Assembly: GCF_000732195.1 (NCBI RefSeq)
Contig: NZ_JNNU01000002.1
Location: forward strand, 744,001-808,000
Length of the DNA: 64,000 bases
Direction: 5' to 3'
Origin: Neorhizobium vignae
GTDB taxonomy: Bacteria > Pseudomonadota > Alphaproteobacteria > Rhizobiales > Rhizobiaceae
Shown: one piece after another, positions 18,535 to 28,416 of the stretch
How the letters are laid out: each line of letters starts with the position of its first letter
Position numbering within the stretch: position 1 is the first letter of the stretch
The notes under the pieces: generated by a model
What the model saw: the letters and a program-made list of their open reading frames with translations, nothing else
Database searches by the model: none
What the model was told of the DNA's origin: nothing
Position numbers and translations under genes: made by a program

Positions 18535-19550
18535 AGCGCGAACACTTTTGCCCGCCGCAGCGTCACAAAACCACCCTCGCCCGCCTTGACCGGCCGCTCC
18601 GGCTCGACGTCGAATTCCAGCTGTTCGCCGGTCTCCGTGGTCGCCAGCACCCGCCGGCCGTCCGGACGGTCGAGAACGCGGGTGATGCTGGCCGGGATGC
18701 CCGGCCCCTGCGCGGACCAGTCGAGATCGGCCGGACGCGCATAAAGTTCCGCCTTGCCGTCCGCCATGCCGGAAACGTCGATCGCAGCACCGCTCGCATA
18801 AGCCTTGCCGTCGCGTACTTCCGCGGCAAGCACGTTGGCGTCGCCCAAGAACTTCATCACGAAGGCCGATTGCGGATTGCGGCAGACGTCTTCCGCCGTG
18901 CCCTGCTGGACGATATGGCCGTCTTTCAGGATGACGACGCGGTCCGCGAGATCCAGCGCCTCCTCCTGGTCGTGGGTGACGAAGATCGTGGTGATGCCAA
19001 GCTCGCGGTGGATCTCGCGCAGCCAGCGGCGCAGGTCATGGCGCACATTGGCATCGAGCGCGCCAAATGGCTCGTCAAGCAGCAGCACCTTGGGATCGAC
19101 CGACAGCGCCCGGGCCAGCGCCACGCGCTGCCGCTGGCCGCCGGAAATCTGCGCCGGGAACCGGTCGCCGAGACCTTCGAGGCGCACCAATCTCAGCAGC
19201 TCCACGACGCGCGCCTCGATCGCCGCCTTTTCGCGCTTCACCTTCGAGACCTTCATGCCGAAGGCGATGTTTTCCGCCACCGTCATATGCGGAAACAGCG
19301 CGTAATGTTGGAAGACGAAACCGACGCCACGATCGCGCACCGGAATGTCGGTGGCGTCCTGGTCGCCGAAATAGATGTGGCCGCCATCGGCATATTCGAG
19401 GCCGGCGACCATGCGCAGGATGGTTGTCTTGCCGGAACCGGACGGACCGAGCAGCGCGACGAGCTCGCCGCTTTCGATCTCGAGCGAGACGTCCCGCACG
19501 GCGCGAAAGGTCTCGAAGGTTTTGACGACGTTTTCGAGGCGGATTTTCAT
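18531..19550 (-). CDS. cysA: Sulfate ABC transporter ATP-binding protein
   Basis: 339 aa from the ATG at 19550, overlapping the upstream cysW stop by 4 bases. Walker [10 protein letters not shown], signature ISGGQRQR, Walker B VLLLDEP and [16 protein letters not shown] are intact. The [16 protein letters not shown] start and [20 protein letters not shown] segment are typical of CysA. It powers sulfate/thiosulfate import and is the last gene of the four-gene cys operon. It ends convergently against the AlkC-like gene. Confidence 0.93.
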   Translation of the reverse strand: MKIRLENVVKTFETFRAVRDVSLEIESGELVALLGPSGSGKTTILRMVAGLEYADGGHIYFGDQDATDIPVRDRGVGFVFQHYALFPHMTVAENIAFGMKVSKVKREKAAIEARVVELLRLVRLEGLGDRFPAQISGGQRQRVALARALSVDPKVLLLDEPFGALDANVRHDLRRWLREIHRELGITTIFVTHDQEEALDLADRVVILKDGHIVQQGTAEDVCRNPQSAFVMKFLGDANVLAAEVRDGKAYASGAAIDVSGMADGKAELYARPADLDWSAQGPGIPASITRVLDRPDGRRVLATTETGEQLEFDVEPERPVKAGEGGFVTLRRAKVFAL

Positions 19551-20440
19551 TGGGTTTTCTCCGCGGGACTGGCGACCAGAGCCGGGCGACGGACGCGACC
19601 GGCTCCCTGGCGCTCGAGTGCCACCTTGGCGATGATGGTGAAGACGGCGATGAGCGCCAGGATGGAGGCCGCGGCAAAGGCGCCTGCCGCCTGGTAGTCG
19701 TGGTAGAGCAGCTCGATATGCAGCGGCAGCGTATTGGTCTGACCACGGATATTGCCCGAGACGACCGAGACCGCCCCGAACTCGCCCATGACGCGGGCAT
19801 TGCAGAGCACGACGCCGTAGAGCAGCGCCCATTTGATGTTCGGCAACGTCACAGAGAAGAAGGTGCGCCAGCCGGACGCGCCGAGCGAGGTGGCTGCTTC
19901 CTCAAGATCGCGGCCCTGCGCCTGCATCAGCGGGATCAGCTCGCGGGCGACGAAAGGGGCGGTGACGAACATCGAGGCGAGGATGATGCCGGGGATCGCA
20001 AATAGGATCTTGATCCCGTATTCGTCCAGCATCGGACCGAAGACGCCCTGCAGGCCGTAGACGAAGAGATAGGCGACGCCCGCGACGATTGGCGAGACCG
20101 AAAACGGGATCTCGATGACGACCAGCAGGAAACGCCGGCCCCAGAAATCGAATTTGGTGATCGACCAGGCGGCTGCGATACCGAAAGCCGTGTTGACCGG
20201 CACGGCGACGATTGCCGCAAACACCGTGAGCCCGATCGCATGCAGCGTATCCGGATGACTGATCGTGTCGCGATAGACAGCCCACCCCTTCGAAAATGCC
20301 TCGACGCCGATAACCACCAGCGGCGCGACGATCAGCAGGGCGACGATCACCAGGACGATGCCGATCAGCATCCGGCGGAAGAGCGGCTGGTCGCCGACGC
20401 GCGGCGGCTTTCTGCCTGTACGGGTCGCGCCCATGGTCAC
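19547..20440 (-). CDS. cysW: Sulfate ABC transporter permease CysW
   Basis: 297 aa inner-membrane protein. Six hydrophobic segments are visible, the first at residues 24-47. The EAA loop reads [18 protein letters not shown] and CysW hallmarks include [20 protein letters not shown] then [16 protein letters not shown]. It overlaps cysT upstream and cysA downstream by 4 bases each, so the three membrane-complex genes are translationally coupled. Confidence 0.93.
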   Translation of the reverse strand: MTMGATRTGRKPPRVGDQPLFRRMLIGIVLVIVALLIVAPLVVIGVEAFSKGWAVYRDTISHPDTLHAIGLTVFAAIVAVPVNTAFGIAAAWSITKFDFWGRRFLLVVIEIPFSVSPIVAGVAYLFVYGLQGVFGPMLDEYGIKILFAIPGIILASMFVTAPFVARELIPLMQAQGRDLEEAATSLGASGWRTFFSVTLPNIKWALLYGVVLCNARVMGEFGAVSVVSGNIRGQTNTLPLHIELLYHDYQAAGAFAAASILALIAVFTIIAKVALERQGAGRVRRPALVASPAEKTQ

Positions 20441-21279
20441 CCCCTCACCGTGTAGCGAAGCGCGCGCGACTGCATCCAGTTGGTGAGCGCGAGCATGACG
20501 AAAGCCGCGATCAGCAGCACCGAGGCGATGGCGGCGGCGGCCTGGTAGTCGTATTCCTCCAGCCGGATGAAGACGAGAAGTGCGGTGATCTCCGTCGACA
20601 TCGGCTGGTTGCCGGCGATGAAGATGATCGCTCCGAACTCACCGAGCGAGCGGGCAAAGGAGAGCGACACGCCGGCAAGCAGCGCCGGGGTCAGAAGCGG
20701 CAGGATGACCTTGCGGAAAATCTCCCAGTCCGAGCCGCCAAGCGACTGCGCAGCCTCTTCCAGCGCCGGATCCAGATCCTCCAGCACCGGCTGCACGGTG
20801 CGCACGATGAACGGCAGCGAGGTGAAGCACATCGCGATCATGATGCCGAGCGGCGTATAGGCGACCTTGATGCCGAAGTCGGCGAGGATGGAACCGAACC
20901 AGCCATTGGTGGTGAAAAGCGCCGTCAGGGCAATGCCGGCCACCGCCGTCGGCAGCGCGAAGGGCAGATCGACCATGGCATCGACGATCCGCCATCCCGG
21001 GAACCGATAGCGCGTCAGCACCCAGGCGAGCGCCAGGCCGAAGAACAGGTTGAAGATGGTGGCGCCGAGCGCCGAAAGCACGGTGACGCGATAACTCGCG
21101 AGCGCCCGGGACGAGGAGACGATCCGCCAGTAATCTTCGGGACCGAGGCTCGCGGCCTTGAAGACCAGAGCTGCCAGCGGCAGGACCACGATCAGCCCGA
21201 CATAGAACAGCGTCACCCCCAGCGACAGGCGTAACCCGGGCAGGACATTGCGTCTCAAGCGATCGTATCCTCTTTGCAC
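20437..21279 (-). CDS. cysT: Sulfate ABC transporter permease CysT
   Basis: 280 aa, six transmembrane segments, EAA loop PALEEAAQSLGGSDWEIFRK. The C-terminal signature SLGEFGAIIFIAGNQPMSTE then ITALLVFIRLEEYDYQAA is that of CysT/CysU. It is preceded by a strong stem-loop separating it from the binding-protein gene 59 bases upstream. It pairs with CysW to form the sulfate channel. Confidence 0.93.
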   Translation of the reverse strand: MQRGYDRLRRNVLPGLRLSLGVTLFYVGLIVVLPLAALVFKAASLGPEDYWRIVSSSRALASYRVTVLSALGATIFNLFFGLALAWVLTRYRFPGWRIVDAMVDLPFALPTAVAGIALTALFTTNGWFGSILADFGIKVAYTPLGIMIAMCFTSLPFIVRTVQPVLEDLDPALEEAAQSLGGSDWEIFRKVILPLLTPALLAGVSLSFARSLGEFGAIIFIAGNQPMSTEITALLVFIRLEEYDYQAAAAIASVLLIAAFVMLALTNWMQSRALRYTVRG

Positions 21280-21285
21280 GGCAAA

Positions 21286-21311
21286 GCCCGGCGAACTTTC
21301 GTTCGCCGGGC
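21286..21311 (-). promoter_or_regulatory. Intercistronic stem-loop between sulfate-binding protein and cysT
   Basis: A perfect 11-bp stem (21286-21296 with 21301-21311) encloses a GAAA tetraloop in the minus-strand transcript, a GNRA loop known for stability. No T-run follows, so it more likely protects the 3' end of the binding-protein mRNA or attenuates than fully terminates. Confidence 0.7.
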
Positions 21312-21338
21312 GAGGCTTGGTTGAAGTCCAGTCTGCGC

Positions 21339-22337
21339 TTAGCGGCTGCCGTACAGCTTGTCGAGGGTGCCACCGGAGGCGAAGTGTTCCTTCTGGATCT
21401 TGTCCCAGCCGCCGAAGACGTCATCGACCTTGACGAGGCGGATTGCCGGGAACTGATCCTTGAATTCCCCTGCGACCTTTTCGTTCTCGACACGATGGCC
21501 GAACTGGGCAGCAATCCGCTGGCCTTCCTCCGTGTAGAGGAAGTCGAGATAGGACTTTGCGAGCGCTTCCGTGCCGTGCTTCTTGGCAACCTTGTCGACC
21601 ACTGCAACCGGGAATTCGGCGAGCAGGCTGACCGACGGGATGACGCTCTGGACCTTGTCGGCGCCGTACTGCTTGACGATACCGCGGGTCTCGGCCTCGA
21701 AAGTGATCAGCACGTCGCCGGTTTCGCGCTCGACGAAGGTCGTGGTAGAGGCGCGGCCGCCGGTATCGAAGACCGGAACGTTGTCGAAGATCTTGGTGAT
21801 ATAGGCTTCGATCTTCTCCGCGTCGCCCTTATACGCTTCCTTGGCCCAGGCGTAGGCGGCGAGATAGGTGTAGCGGGCGTTGCCCGAGGTCTTAGGGTTC
21901 GGGAAAACGGCGTGCACGTCAGCGCGAGCAAGGTCGCTCCAATCCTTGATGTTCTTGGGATTGCCGGCACGCACCAGGAACGACGGGAAGGAGTAGAAGG
22001 GCGAGGCATTATTCGGGAATGCCTTGGTCCAGTCCTTGGTCACGAAGCCTTGTTTGGCGAGGAAATCGATGTCCGTCGACTGGTTGAAGGTCACGACGTC
22101 GGCTTCAAGACCTTCGACGATCGAACGGGCCTGCTTCGAGGTGCCTGCATGCGACTGGTCGATGGCGACGCCAGGATGGCTCTTGATGAAGGCCTCGTTC
22201 TCGGCGACGAACAGCTCGCGCGAAACGTCGTAGGAGGCGTTGAGCAGCTTCGTCGGAGACTGGGCCAGCGCGGGGCTAACAAAAAGCGCGGCCAAGGGAG
22301 CAACAAGTGCGGTGCCGAGGATCAGGAGGCGGTTCAT
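21339..22337 (-). CDS. Sulfate ABC transporter substrate-binding protein (Sbp/CysP family)
   Basis: 332 aa with a 26-residue Sec signal peptide ending SPALAQ. The mature start KLLNASYDVSRELF, then QSHAGTSKQARSIVEGLEAD, VTFNQSTDIDFLAKQG and VFPNPKTSGNARYTYLAAYA are the sulfate-binding signatures. It binds sulfate (or thiosulfate) in the periplasm. First gene of the cys transport operon; the 209 bases upstream to the DUF1059 gene contain its promoter, but no operator could be recognised by eye. Confidence 0.93.
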   Translation of the reverse strand: MNRLLILGTALVAPLAALFVSPALAQSPTKLLNASYDVSRELFVAENEAFIKSHPGVAIDQSHAGTSKQARSIVEGLEADVVTFNQSTDIDFLAKQGFVTKDWTKAFPNNASPFYSFPSFLVRAGNPKNIKDWSDLARADVHAVFPNPKTSGNARYTYLAAYAWAKEAYKGDAEKIEAYITKIFDNVPVFDTGGRASTTTFVERETGDVLITFEAETRGIVKQYGADKVQSVIPSVSLLAEFPVAVVDKVAKKHGTEALAKSYLDFLYTEEGQRIAAQFGHRVENEKVAGEFKDQFPAIRLVKVDDVFGGWDKIQKEHFASGGTLDKLYGSR

Positions 22338-22546
22338 GCAAGTCTCCGGTGTTGGATTGTGCCGGTGAAACTACCGGTACGCCCAGCAAACGGCGAGGAA
22401 CCGCGGACTTTCCTTTGTTACGACGTTAGAATTTTTGTCCATTATCCGCCATAAACGGCGGAGCTTTTCGCGCGTCATCCAGACCGGTGCCGCTTCATGG
22501 AATGAGGCAGCACCGGGAGCGTCGGCAAAGCCCTGTCGTGGCATCG

Positions 22547-22750
22547 TCAGGCGACGGCGCGCGGGACATCCATCTCGTGGATGGCCTTCCTGATCTCCGT
22601 GCGGAATTCAGGAGTGTCCTGGTGACCATGCACGGAAATGGCATGCTGCACGGCTGCGTTGACGAGTTCATCCACATTGTCCGCCGCGATCGCAACGGTG
22701 CATTTCATCTCGCTCGGAAATTCGCGGCAATCGATGTATTGGCGTCCCAT
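22547..22750 (-). CDS. DUF1059 small protein
   Basis: 67 aa from the ATG at 22750, with GGAGG upstream. The sequence MGRQYIDCREFPSEMKCTVA followed by IAADNVDELVNAAVQHAIS and the VHGHQDTPEFRTEIRKAI end is the DUF1059 pattern: two conserved Cys (in DCREF and MKCTV) and a C-terminal His-rich helix. The function is unknown. It lies alone between the sulfate and valine-catabolism operons on the same strand. Confidence 0.85.
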   Translation of the reverse strand: MGRQYIDCREFPSEMKCTVAIAADNVDELVNAAVQHAISVHGHQDTPEFRTEIRKAIHEMDVPRAVA

Positions 22751-22848
22751 GTCTGCCTCCATCACAAGCCCTGAACCGACTGGCCAGAGGATGAGAATTT
22801 ACTCCCTTTGCGCAGAGGAAACAAACACCGTCGGCCTGATCAATCGGC

Positions 22849-23742
22849 CTAGCTCGTCCTGCCGGCCTTCTCGCGCAGCATCCGGATGATGGCGGAAAAG
22901 TCGTCTGCGCCATGCCCCGCGCGCTCGAACTGGGCATAAAGCTCGGCCGCGTGGGCGCCGAGCGGCGTGGCTGCGCCAGACTGTCTTGCGGCCTCCTGCG
23001 ACAGCGTCAGGTCCTTCAACATCAGCGCTGCGGCAAAACCTGGCCTGTAGTCGCTGTTGGCCGGCGAGGCGGGCACAGGACCCGGCACCGGGCAATAGGT
23101 GGTGAGCGACCAGCACTGGCCTGACGAGGTGGAAGCGACGTCGAACAGCGCCTGATGCGAAAGGCCGAGCTTTTCCGCCAGGCCAAAGGCCTCGCAGACG
23201 CCGATCATCGATATGCCCAATATCATGTTGTTGCAGATTTTTGCCGCCTGGCCGGCGCCGGCGTCGCCGCAATGGACGATCTTCTTGCCCATCGCCTCGA
23301 GGATCGGCTTGCCCAGGGCGAACGCCTTTTCCGAACCGCCGACCATGAAGGTGAGCGTGCCGGCCGCCGCCCCGCCGGTGCCGCCGGAGACGGGTGCATC
23401 GAGCGAGATGCAATTCATGACATCCGCCAGTTCATGTGCCTTGCGGGCGCTTTCCACGTCGATGGTCGAGCAGTCGATGACGAGAGTGCCCTCGGGGATG
23501 AGCGTGGTGAGATCGGTCCACACGGCCGTGACGTGCTGCCCCTTCGGCAGCATGGTGATGACGCATTCCGCATCGCGCACCGCCTCCGCCAGCGCGCTGG
23601 CAGCCTTCACGCCCGTCTCGACGGCCGCCTTCACCGACGCTTCCGACAGGTCGAAGCCGCGCACCTCATGACCGGCTTTCACGAGATTGGCAGCCATCGG
23701 CCCGCCCATATTGCCGAGGCCCACGAAAGCGATCTTGGTCAT
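22849..23742 (-). CDS. mmsB: 3-hydroxyisobutyrate dehydrogenase
   Basis: 297 aa from the ATG at 23742, which begins directly with the NAD-binding Rossmann motif IAFVGLGNMGGPMAANLVKA. Family signatures follow: LDAPVSGGTGGAAAGTLTFM, and the catalytic Lys in GAGQAAKICNNMILGISMIG. It oxidises 3-hydroxyisobutyrate to methylmalonate semialdehyde in valine breakdown. It is 23 bases downstream of the hydrolase that makes its substrate, so the two are consecutive steps in one operon. Confidence 0.94.
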   Translation of the reverse strand: MTKIAFVGLGNMGGPMAANLVKAGHEVRGFDLSEASVKAAVETGVKAASALAEAVRDAECVITMLPKGQHVTAVWTDLTTLIPEGTLVIDCSTIDVESARKAHELADVMNCISLDAPVSGGTGGAAAGTLTFMVGGSEKAFALGKPILEAMGKKIVHCGDAGAGQAAKICNNMILGISMIGVCEAFGLAEKLGLSHQALFDVASTSSGQCWSLTTYCPVPGPVPASPANSDYRPGFAAALMLKDLTLSQEAARQSGAATPLGAHAAELYAQFERAGHGADDFSAIIRMLREKAGRTS

Positions 23743-23765
23743 GCCTTCCTCCCGTCTTTCTTGTC

Positions 23766-24845
23766 CTAAAGCCTGTGATCCGGAAACAGCACCGGATGGC
23801 GCGCTGTAAAATAGCGGTCCAGATCGGCCTGCTCGACCTCCTCCAGCGTCGCCGGAGACCACTTCGGATTGCGGTCCTTGTCGATGATCGCAGCGCGCAC
23901 GCCCTCGTAGAAATCGTGGTTGCGCAGGATTTCGACGCCGGCGGTGAATTCCCGCTCCAGGCATTCGACGAGGCTCGAACTTTCGCGGCCGCGCCTGATG
24001 AGTCGTAGCGCGAGTTTGAGGCTGGTCGGCGAGCGCTTGGCGATGACGTCGCGCGTCCTGATGGAGAATTCATCATCCTCTCTATTCAGGGCCTCGACAA
24101 CCTCCTCGACCGTATCGAAGCGAAAAACCCGGTCGATCAGGTCGCGATGGGTCTCAAGCTGGCTTTCGCCCGGCGTGACGGCGAAACGATCGATCACTGC
24201 CCTCACCTGCTCGTCGGATGCGCCGTCCTTCAGTTCTCCCAGCGCCTCGACAAGCGGGCCGAGCCGTTCCGAGGGCACGTTCACGTCGGCAAGGTTGGTA
24301 TAGATGGCGTCCGCTGCGCCGATCACTTCGCCTGTCAGCCCCATCCAGGTGCCGGTCTCGCCGGGCGCGTGGGGAAGCAGCCACGTGGCGCCGACATCCG
24401 GCACGTAGCCGATACCGGTCTCGGGCATGGCAAGACGGGTGCGTTCCGTGACGATCCGGTGTTTCCCGTGCGAAGCGATCCCGACGCCGCCGCCCATGAC
24501 GATGCCGTCCATCAGCACCACATACGGCTTCTCGTAACGAGAGATCATGTAGTTGACGGGAAACTCCTCCCGCCAGAACCGCGTGACGTCAGGATCGTCC
24601 GACTTGCCGCTTTCGTAGATGACCCGGATGTCTCCTCCGGCGCAGAGGCCGCGCTCCCCCTCGCCCTTGACGACGACGCAGGACGCTTCCGGATCACCAG
24701 CAAATTCCTCCAGCGCGGCCTTCATCGCCCGCATCATGGCGAAGTTCAGGCTGTTCAGCGCCCTCGGCCGGTTGAGCCGGATGACGGCTGCCGAACCGAT
24801 ACGGTCGATGAGGACTTCGTCGCTCTGGGAAGATGTGTCGGACAT
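23766..24845 (-). CDS. 3-hydroxyisobutyryl-CoA hydrolase (enoyl-CoA hydratase/isomerase fold)
   Basis: 359 aa, about 90 residues longer than ordinary enoyl-CoA hydratases and matching HIBCH. The oxyanion-hole region is KGEGERGLCAGGDIRVIYES; catalytic acids lie in MPETGIGYVPDVGATWLLPH, and the helix MDGIVMGGGVGIASHGKHRI is typical. It releases free 3-hydroxyisobutyrate, the substrate of the next gene. It follows the GMC oxidoreductase by 13 bases. No dedicated isobutyryl-CoA dehydrogenase is in the window. Confidence 0.92.
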   Translation of the reverse strand: MSDTSSQSDEVLIDRIGSAAVIRLNRPRALNSLNFAMMRAMKAALEEFAGDPEASCVVVKGEGERGLCAGGDIRVIYESGKSDDPDVTRFWREEFPVNYMISRYEKPYVVLMDGIVMGGGVGIASHGKHRIVTERTRLAMPETGIGYVPDVGATWLLPHAPGETGTWMGLTGEVIGAADAIYTNLADVNVPSERLGPLVEALGELKDGASDEQVRAVIDRFAVTPGESQLETHRDLIDRVFRFDTVEEVVEALNREDDEFSIRTRDVIAKRSPTSLKLALRLIRRGRESSSLVECLEREFTAGVEILRNHDFYEGVRAAIIDKDRNPKWSPATLEEVEQADLDRYFTARHPVLFPDHRL

Positions 24846-24858
24846 GCGTTTCTCCGGT

Positions 24859-26454
24859 CTACCGATTGTCCGCCAGGATCATCTCGGCCGCCTTTTCGGC
24901 GATCATGATCGTCGGCGAATTGGTGTTGCCGGAGACTATATTAGGCATGATCGAGGCATCGGCGATACGCAGCCTTCCGACTGCACGCATTTTCAGGCGA
25001 GGATCGACGACGCTATCCGGATCGGATCCCATACGCGCGGTGCCGACCGGATGGAAGATCGTCGTGCCGATATCGCCGGCCGCCTTTTCGAGATCCGCAT
25101 CGGTCTCGTAGGAGGGGCCGGGCTTGTATTCCTCCGGATGATAGCGCGCAAATGCCGGCTTCTTGACGATCTCGCGGGTGATCCGGATCGACCTGACGGC
25201 AACGTCGCGGTCGGCGGCGGTCGACAGGTAGTTCGGATGGATGCCCGGGGCCGCGGCGAAATCCGGGCTTTTCAGATGAACGGACCCGCGGCTCTCGGGA
25301 CGAAGATTGCAAACGCTCGCAGTCATTGCCGGGAACGAGTGAACCGGTTCGCCGAACTTGTCGAGCGACACCGGCTGGACATGGTATTCGAGATCCGGCG
25401 TCTCCTTGTCGGGGCCGGATTTGGTAAAGATGCCGAGTTGGCTCGGCGCCATCGACATCGGCCCCGAGCGCCGGAAGGCGTATTCCAACCCGATCGAGGC
25501 CTTGCCGATCAGGCTCGACGCCTTTTCGTTGAGGGTCGGAACGCCGGTCACCTTGTAGACGAGGCGGAGTTGCAGGTGGTCCTGCAGGTTCTCGCCGACA
25601 GCCTTGACCTCCTTGACCACTTCGACACCCGCGTTTTGCAGGACATCGCCGCGGCCGATGCCGGAGAGCTCGAGGACATGCGGCGTGCCGATCGCGCCGG
25701 CGCTGAGCACGGTTTCACGTCTCGCATAGGCCTTCTTCGCCACCCCATCGTGCTGGAACTCGACACCCTTCACCTCGCCGTTTTCGACGATCAGGCGGCG
25801 CACGTGCGCCTTGGTGAGTACAGTCAGGTTCGGCTGCTTCATCGCCGGGCGCAGGAAGGCCTTGGACGTATTCCAGCGGATCCCGGAGCGCTGGTTGACG
25901 TCGAAATAACTCGAACCCTCGTTGCTGCCGCGATTGAAGTCGTCGACGATCGGGATGCCCGCCTCTTCGGCCGCCTTCTGGAAACTGTCGAGCACCGCCC
26001 AGCGGAGACGCTGCTTTTCGATGCGCCATTCACCGCCGGCGCCGTGCATGTCGTCGGCGCCCTTGTAGAAATCCTGGCTCTTCTTGAAGATAGGCAGGAC
26101 ATCGTCCCAGCCCCAGCCGGTGCACCCCATCTGTCGCCACATGTCGTAGTCGTAAGCCTGGCCGCGCATGTAGATCATGCCGTTGATCGACGAGCAGCCG
26201 CCGAGGATCTTTCCGCGCGGATAGGAGAGCGAGCGGCCGTTCAGCCCGTCTTCCTTCTCGGTCGTAAAACACCAGTCCGTGCGTGGATTGTTGATGCAGT
26301 AGAGATAACCGACGGGAATATGCACCCAATGATAGTTGTCATTGCCGCCCGCTTCGAGGATCAGTACGCGGTTGCCCGGGTCCTTCGAGAGCCGATTGGC
26401 CAATACGCAGCCCGCGCTGCCCGCCCCGATGACAATGTAGTCGTAATTTTCCAT
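24859..26454 (-). CDS. GMC-family oxidoreductase (choline/alcohol dehydrogenase-like)
   Basis: 531 aa FAD enzyme. The N-terminal dinucleotide site is YIVIGAGSAGCVLANRLS, the first GMC signature is RGKILGGCSSINGMIYMRGQ, and the second is GAIGTPHVLELSGIG. The active-site His is in TIFHPVGTARMGSD and the second residue in NTNSPTIMIAEKAAEMIL. Such enzymes oxidise primary alcohols (choline, glycols, aromatic alcohols). It sits between the ABC genes and the valine enzymes, so it may act on an alcohol derived from the imported compound; a true choline substrate is not supported by betB or betI nearby. Confidence 0.88.
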   Translation of the reverse strand: MENYDYIVIGAGSAGCVLANRLSKDPGNRVLILEAGGNDNYHWVHIPVGYLYCINNPRTDWCFTTEKEDGLNGRSLSYPRGKILGGCSSINGMIYMRGQAYDYDMWRQMGCTGWGWDDVLPIFKKSQDFYKGADDMHGAGGEWRIEKQRLRWAVLDSFQKAAEEAGIPIVDDFNRGSNEGSSYFDVNQRSGIRWNTSKAFLRPAMKQPNLTVLTKAHVRRLIVENGEVKGVEFQHDGVAKKAYARRETVLSAGAIGTPHVLELSGIGRGDVLQNAGVEVVKEVKAVGENLQDHLQLRLVYKVTGVPTLNEKASSLIGKASIGLEYAFRRSGPMSMAPSQLGIFTKSGPDKETPDLEYHVQPVSLDKFGEPVHSFPAMTASVCNLRPESRGSVHLKSPDFAAAPGIHPNYLSTAADRDVAVRSIRITREIVKKPAFARYHPEEYKPGPSYETDADLEKAAGDIGTTIFHPVGTARMGSDPDSVVDPRLKMRAVGRLRIADASIMPNIVSGNTNSPTIMIAEKAAEMILADNR

Positions 26455-26524
26455 GCTTATGCTCCAGGAAGAAGCGCCCTGCGAGCCATGCCCGCAAGCC
26501 GCATCCCTGCGCCCTCCCTCTATC

Positions 26525-27523
26525 TTATCGTCTATGCTCGAACCCGAGCTTCCGGCCGAGCCGGGAGGCGTAGAATTCCCCGATAATGCCGCGCCGGAAA
26601 ACGAGGACGCAGACCATGAAGATCACGCCGGTGACGATCGTCACCGGGAATTGCGAGGTTGCCAGATAGTTTTGCAGCGTGACGACCAGACCGGCGCCGA
26701 AGATCGGCCCAATCAGCGTGCCGATACCGCCGAGAAGCGTCATCAGGATCACTTCGCCGGACATCTGCCAGGCGACATCCGTCAGCGTCGCGAACTGGAA
26801 GACCAGCGATTTCAACCCGCCCGCAAGGCCTGCCAGCGCCGCCGACATCACGAAGGCCCCGAGCTTGTAGCGGGCGACGGAGTAGCCGAGCGAGATCGCG
26901 CGGGGCTCGTTCTCGCGGATCGACCGGAGGATCATGCCGAAGGGCGAGTTGATGAACCGCCATATGATCACCATGCCGATCAGGAATACGCCCAGCACGA
27001 AGTAATACATGTTGGTCGAGCTGTTGAGATCGATGAAACCGAACAGATGGCCGCGCGGCACCGACTGGATGCCGTCCTCGCCTTGGGTGAACTCCGCCTG
27101 CAGACAGAAGAAGAAGAACATCTGCGACAGAGCGAGCGTGATCATCGCAAAATAGATGCCCTGCCGGCGGATCGCGAAGAACCCCATGATCAGGCCGAGC
27201 AATGCTGCGCCCACGACGCCGGTCAGGATACCGAGTTCCGGCGGAAAGCCCCATTCCTTGACCACATGGGCGGTAAAATAGGCCGCGCCGCCGAAGAAGG
27301 TCGCGTGGCCGAAGGACAGCAGCCCGGTATAGCCGAGTAGAAGGTTGAAGGCGCATGCAAACAGCGCGAAGCACAAGAGCTTCATCAGGAAGATCGGGTA
27401 GAAGAACATCGGCGCAAGGATCAGAGCCGCCAGGCCGATGATCACGAAGATCGTGTAGGTCCTGGAAGCGGTGGCCGAGCGCTCGATATGCGGCTTGGTG
27501 GCGGTTTGGGTCATCTCGCTCAT
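26525..27523 (-). CDS. Branched-chain amino acid type ABC permease, LivM-like
   Basis: 332 aa from the ATG at 27523 (an ATG three codons earlier would overlap livH by 8 bases). The protein has about ten hydrophobic segments and the LivM signature NLLLGYTGLLSFGHATFFGG, with the C-terminal GLAGGLKSLVFQFATLTDV and GGIGTLIGPIFGAGLVV. With LivH it forms the inner-membrane channel of a HAAT-family importer. The last transporter gene; the GMC oxidoreductase starts 70 bases downstream. Confidence 0.9.
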   Translation of the reverse strand: MSEMTQTATKPHIERSATASRTYTIFVIIGLAALILAPMFFYPIFLMKLLCFALFACAFNLLLGYTGLLSFGHATFFGGAAYFTAHVVKEWGFPPELGILTGVVGAALLGLIMGFFAIRRQGIYFAMITLALSQMFFFFCLQAEFTQGEDGIQSVPRGHLFGFIDLNSSTNMYYFVLGVFLIGMVIIWRFINSPFGMILRSIRENEPRAISLGYSVARYKLGAFVMSAALAGLAGGLKSLVFQFATLTDVAWQMSGEVILMTLLGGIGTLIGPIFGAGLVVTLQNYLATSQFPVTIVTGVIFMVCVLVFRRGIIGEFYASRLGRKLGFEHRR

Positions 27524-27524
27524 C

Positions 27525-28406
27525 TCACGCATCCCGTCCGAAAAGGCCGGCTGGCCGGAGTAGAAGCACGATTGCCATGATCACGAAGATCACGATATTG
27601 GACGCTTCCGGATAGAACACCTTGGTGAGGCCCTCTGCAATACCGAGCATGTAGCCGGTGATGATGGCGCCCATGATCGAGCCCATGCCGCCGACCACGA
27701 CCACCGCGAAAACGACGATGATGATGTTCGTGCCCATCAGCGGCGAGACCTGGTAGATCGGCGCGGCCAGCACGCCGGCAAAGGCGGCGAGCGCCGCACC
27801 GAGCCCGTAGGTCAGCGTCAGAAGCACCGGCACGTTGACGCCGAAAGCCTGCACGAGCACCGGATTTTCGGTCGCGGCACGAAGATAGGCGCCGAGCTTG
27901 GTCTTCTCGATCAGCAGCCATGTACCGATGCAGGCGACCAGAGACACGACGACCACCCAGCCGCGATAGATCGGCAGGAACATGAAACCGAGATTGGTAC
28001 CGCCGGCAAGCTGCGCCGGCACCGCATAGGGTTGGCCGGCCGCGCCGTAGAGATAGCGGAACGTGCCCTCGATGGTCAGCGCCAGGCCGAACGTGAAGAG
28101 CAGGCCGTAGAGCGGATCGAGATCGTAGAGCCGCGACAGCATCGTTCGTTCGATGATGGCTCCGAACAGGCCGACGACGATCGGCCCGAGGATCAGCGCG
28201 ACCCAGTAGTTGATGCCGAAATATTCCAGCATCAGCATCGCCGCAAAAGCGCCGAGCATGTATTGCGCGCCATGGGCGAAGTTGATGACACGCAGAAGGC
28301 CGAATATGACCGCCAGGCCGAGGCTCAGGAGTGCGTAGAAGGACCCGTTGATCAGGCCGATCAGGAGCTGCCCGAGAAAGGCCTGCAGCGGTATGCCGAA
28401 GATCAT
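27525..28406 (-). CDS. Branched-chain amino acid type ABC permease, LivH-like
   Basis: 293 aa from the ATG at 28406 (MIFGIPLQAFLGQLLIGLIN). LivH signatures are GLLRVINFAHGAQYMLGAFA and VVVVGGMGSIMGAIITGYML. About eight transmembrane segments. It starts 10 bases after the livF-like stop and abuts livM. The transport substrate could be leucine/isoleucine/valine, but also amides, ureas or aromatic acids, which this permease family also moves. Confidence 0.9.
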   Translation of the reverse strand: MIFGIPLQAFLGQLLIGLINGSFYALLSLGLAVIFGLLRVINFAHGAQYMLGAFAAMLMLEYFGINYWVALILGPIVVGLFGAIIERTMLSRLYDLDPLYGLLFTFGLALTIEGTFRYLYGAAGQPYAVPAQLAGGTNLGFMFLPIYRGWVVVVSLVACIGTWLLIEKTKLGAYLRAATENPVLVQAFGVNVPVLLTLTYGLGAALAAFAGVLAAPIYQVSPLMGTNIIIVVFAVVVVGGMGSIMGAIITGYMLGIAEGLTKVFYPEASNIVIFVIMAIVLLLRPAGLFGRDA

Positions 28407-28416
28407 CGTCACAGCG

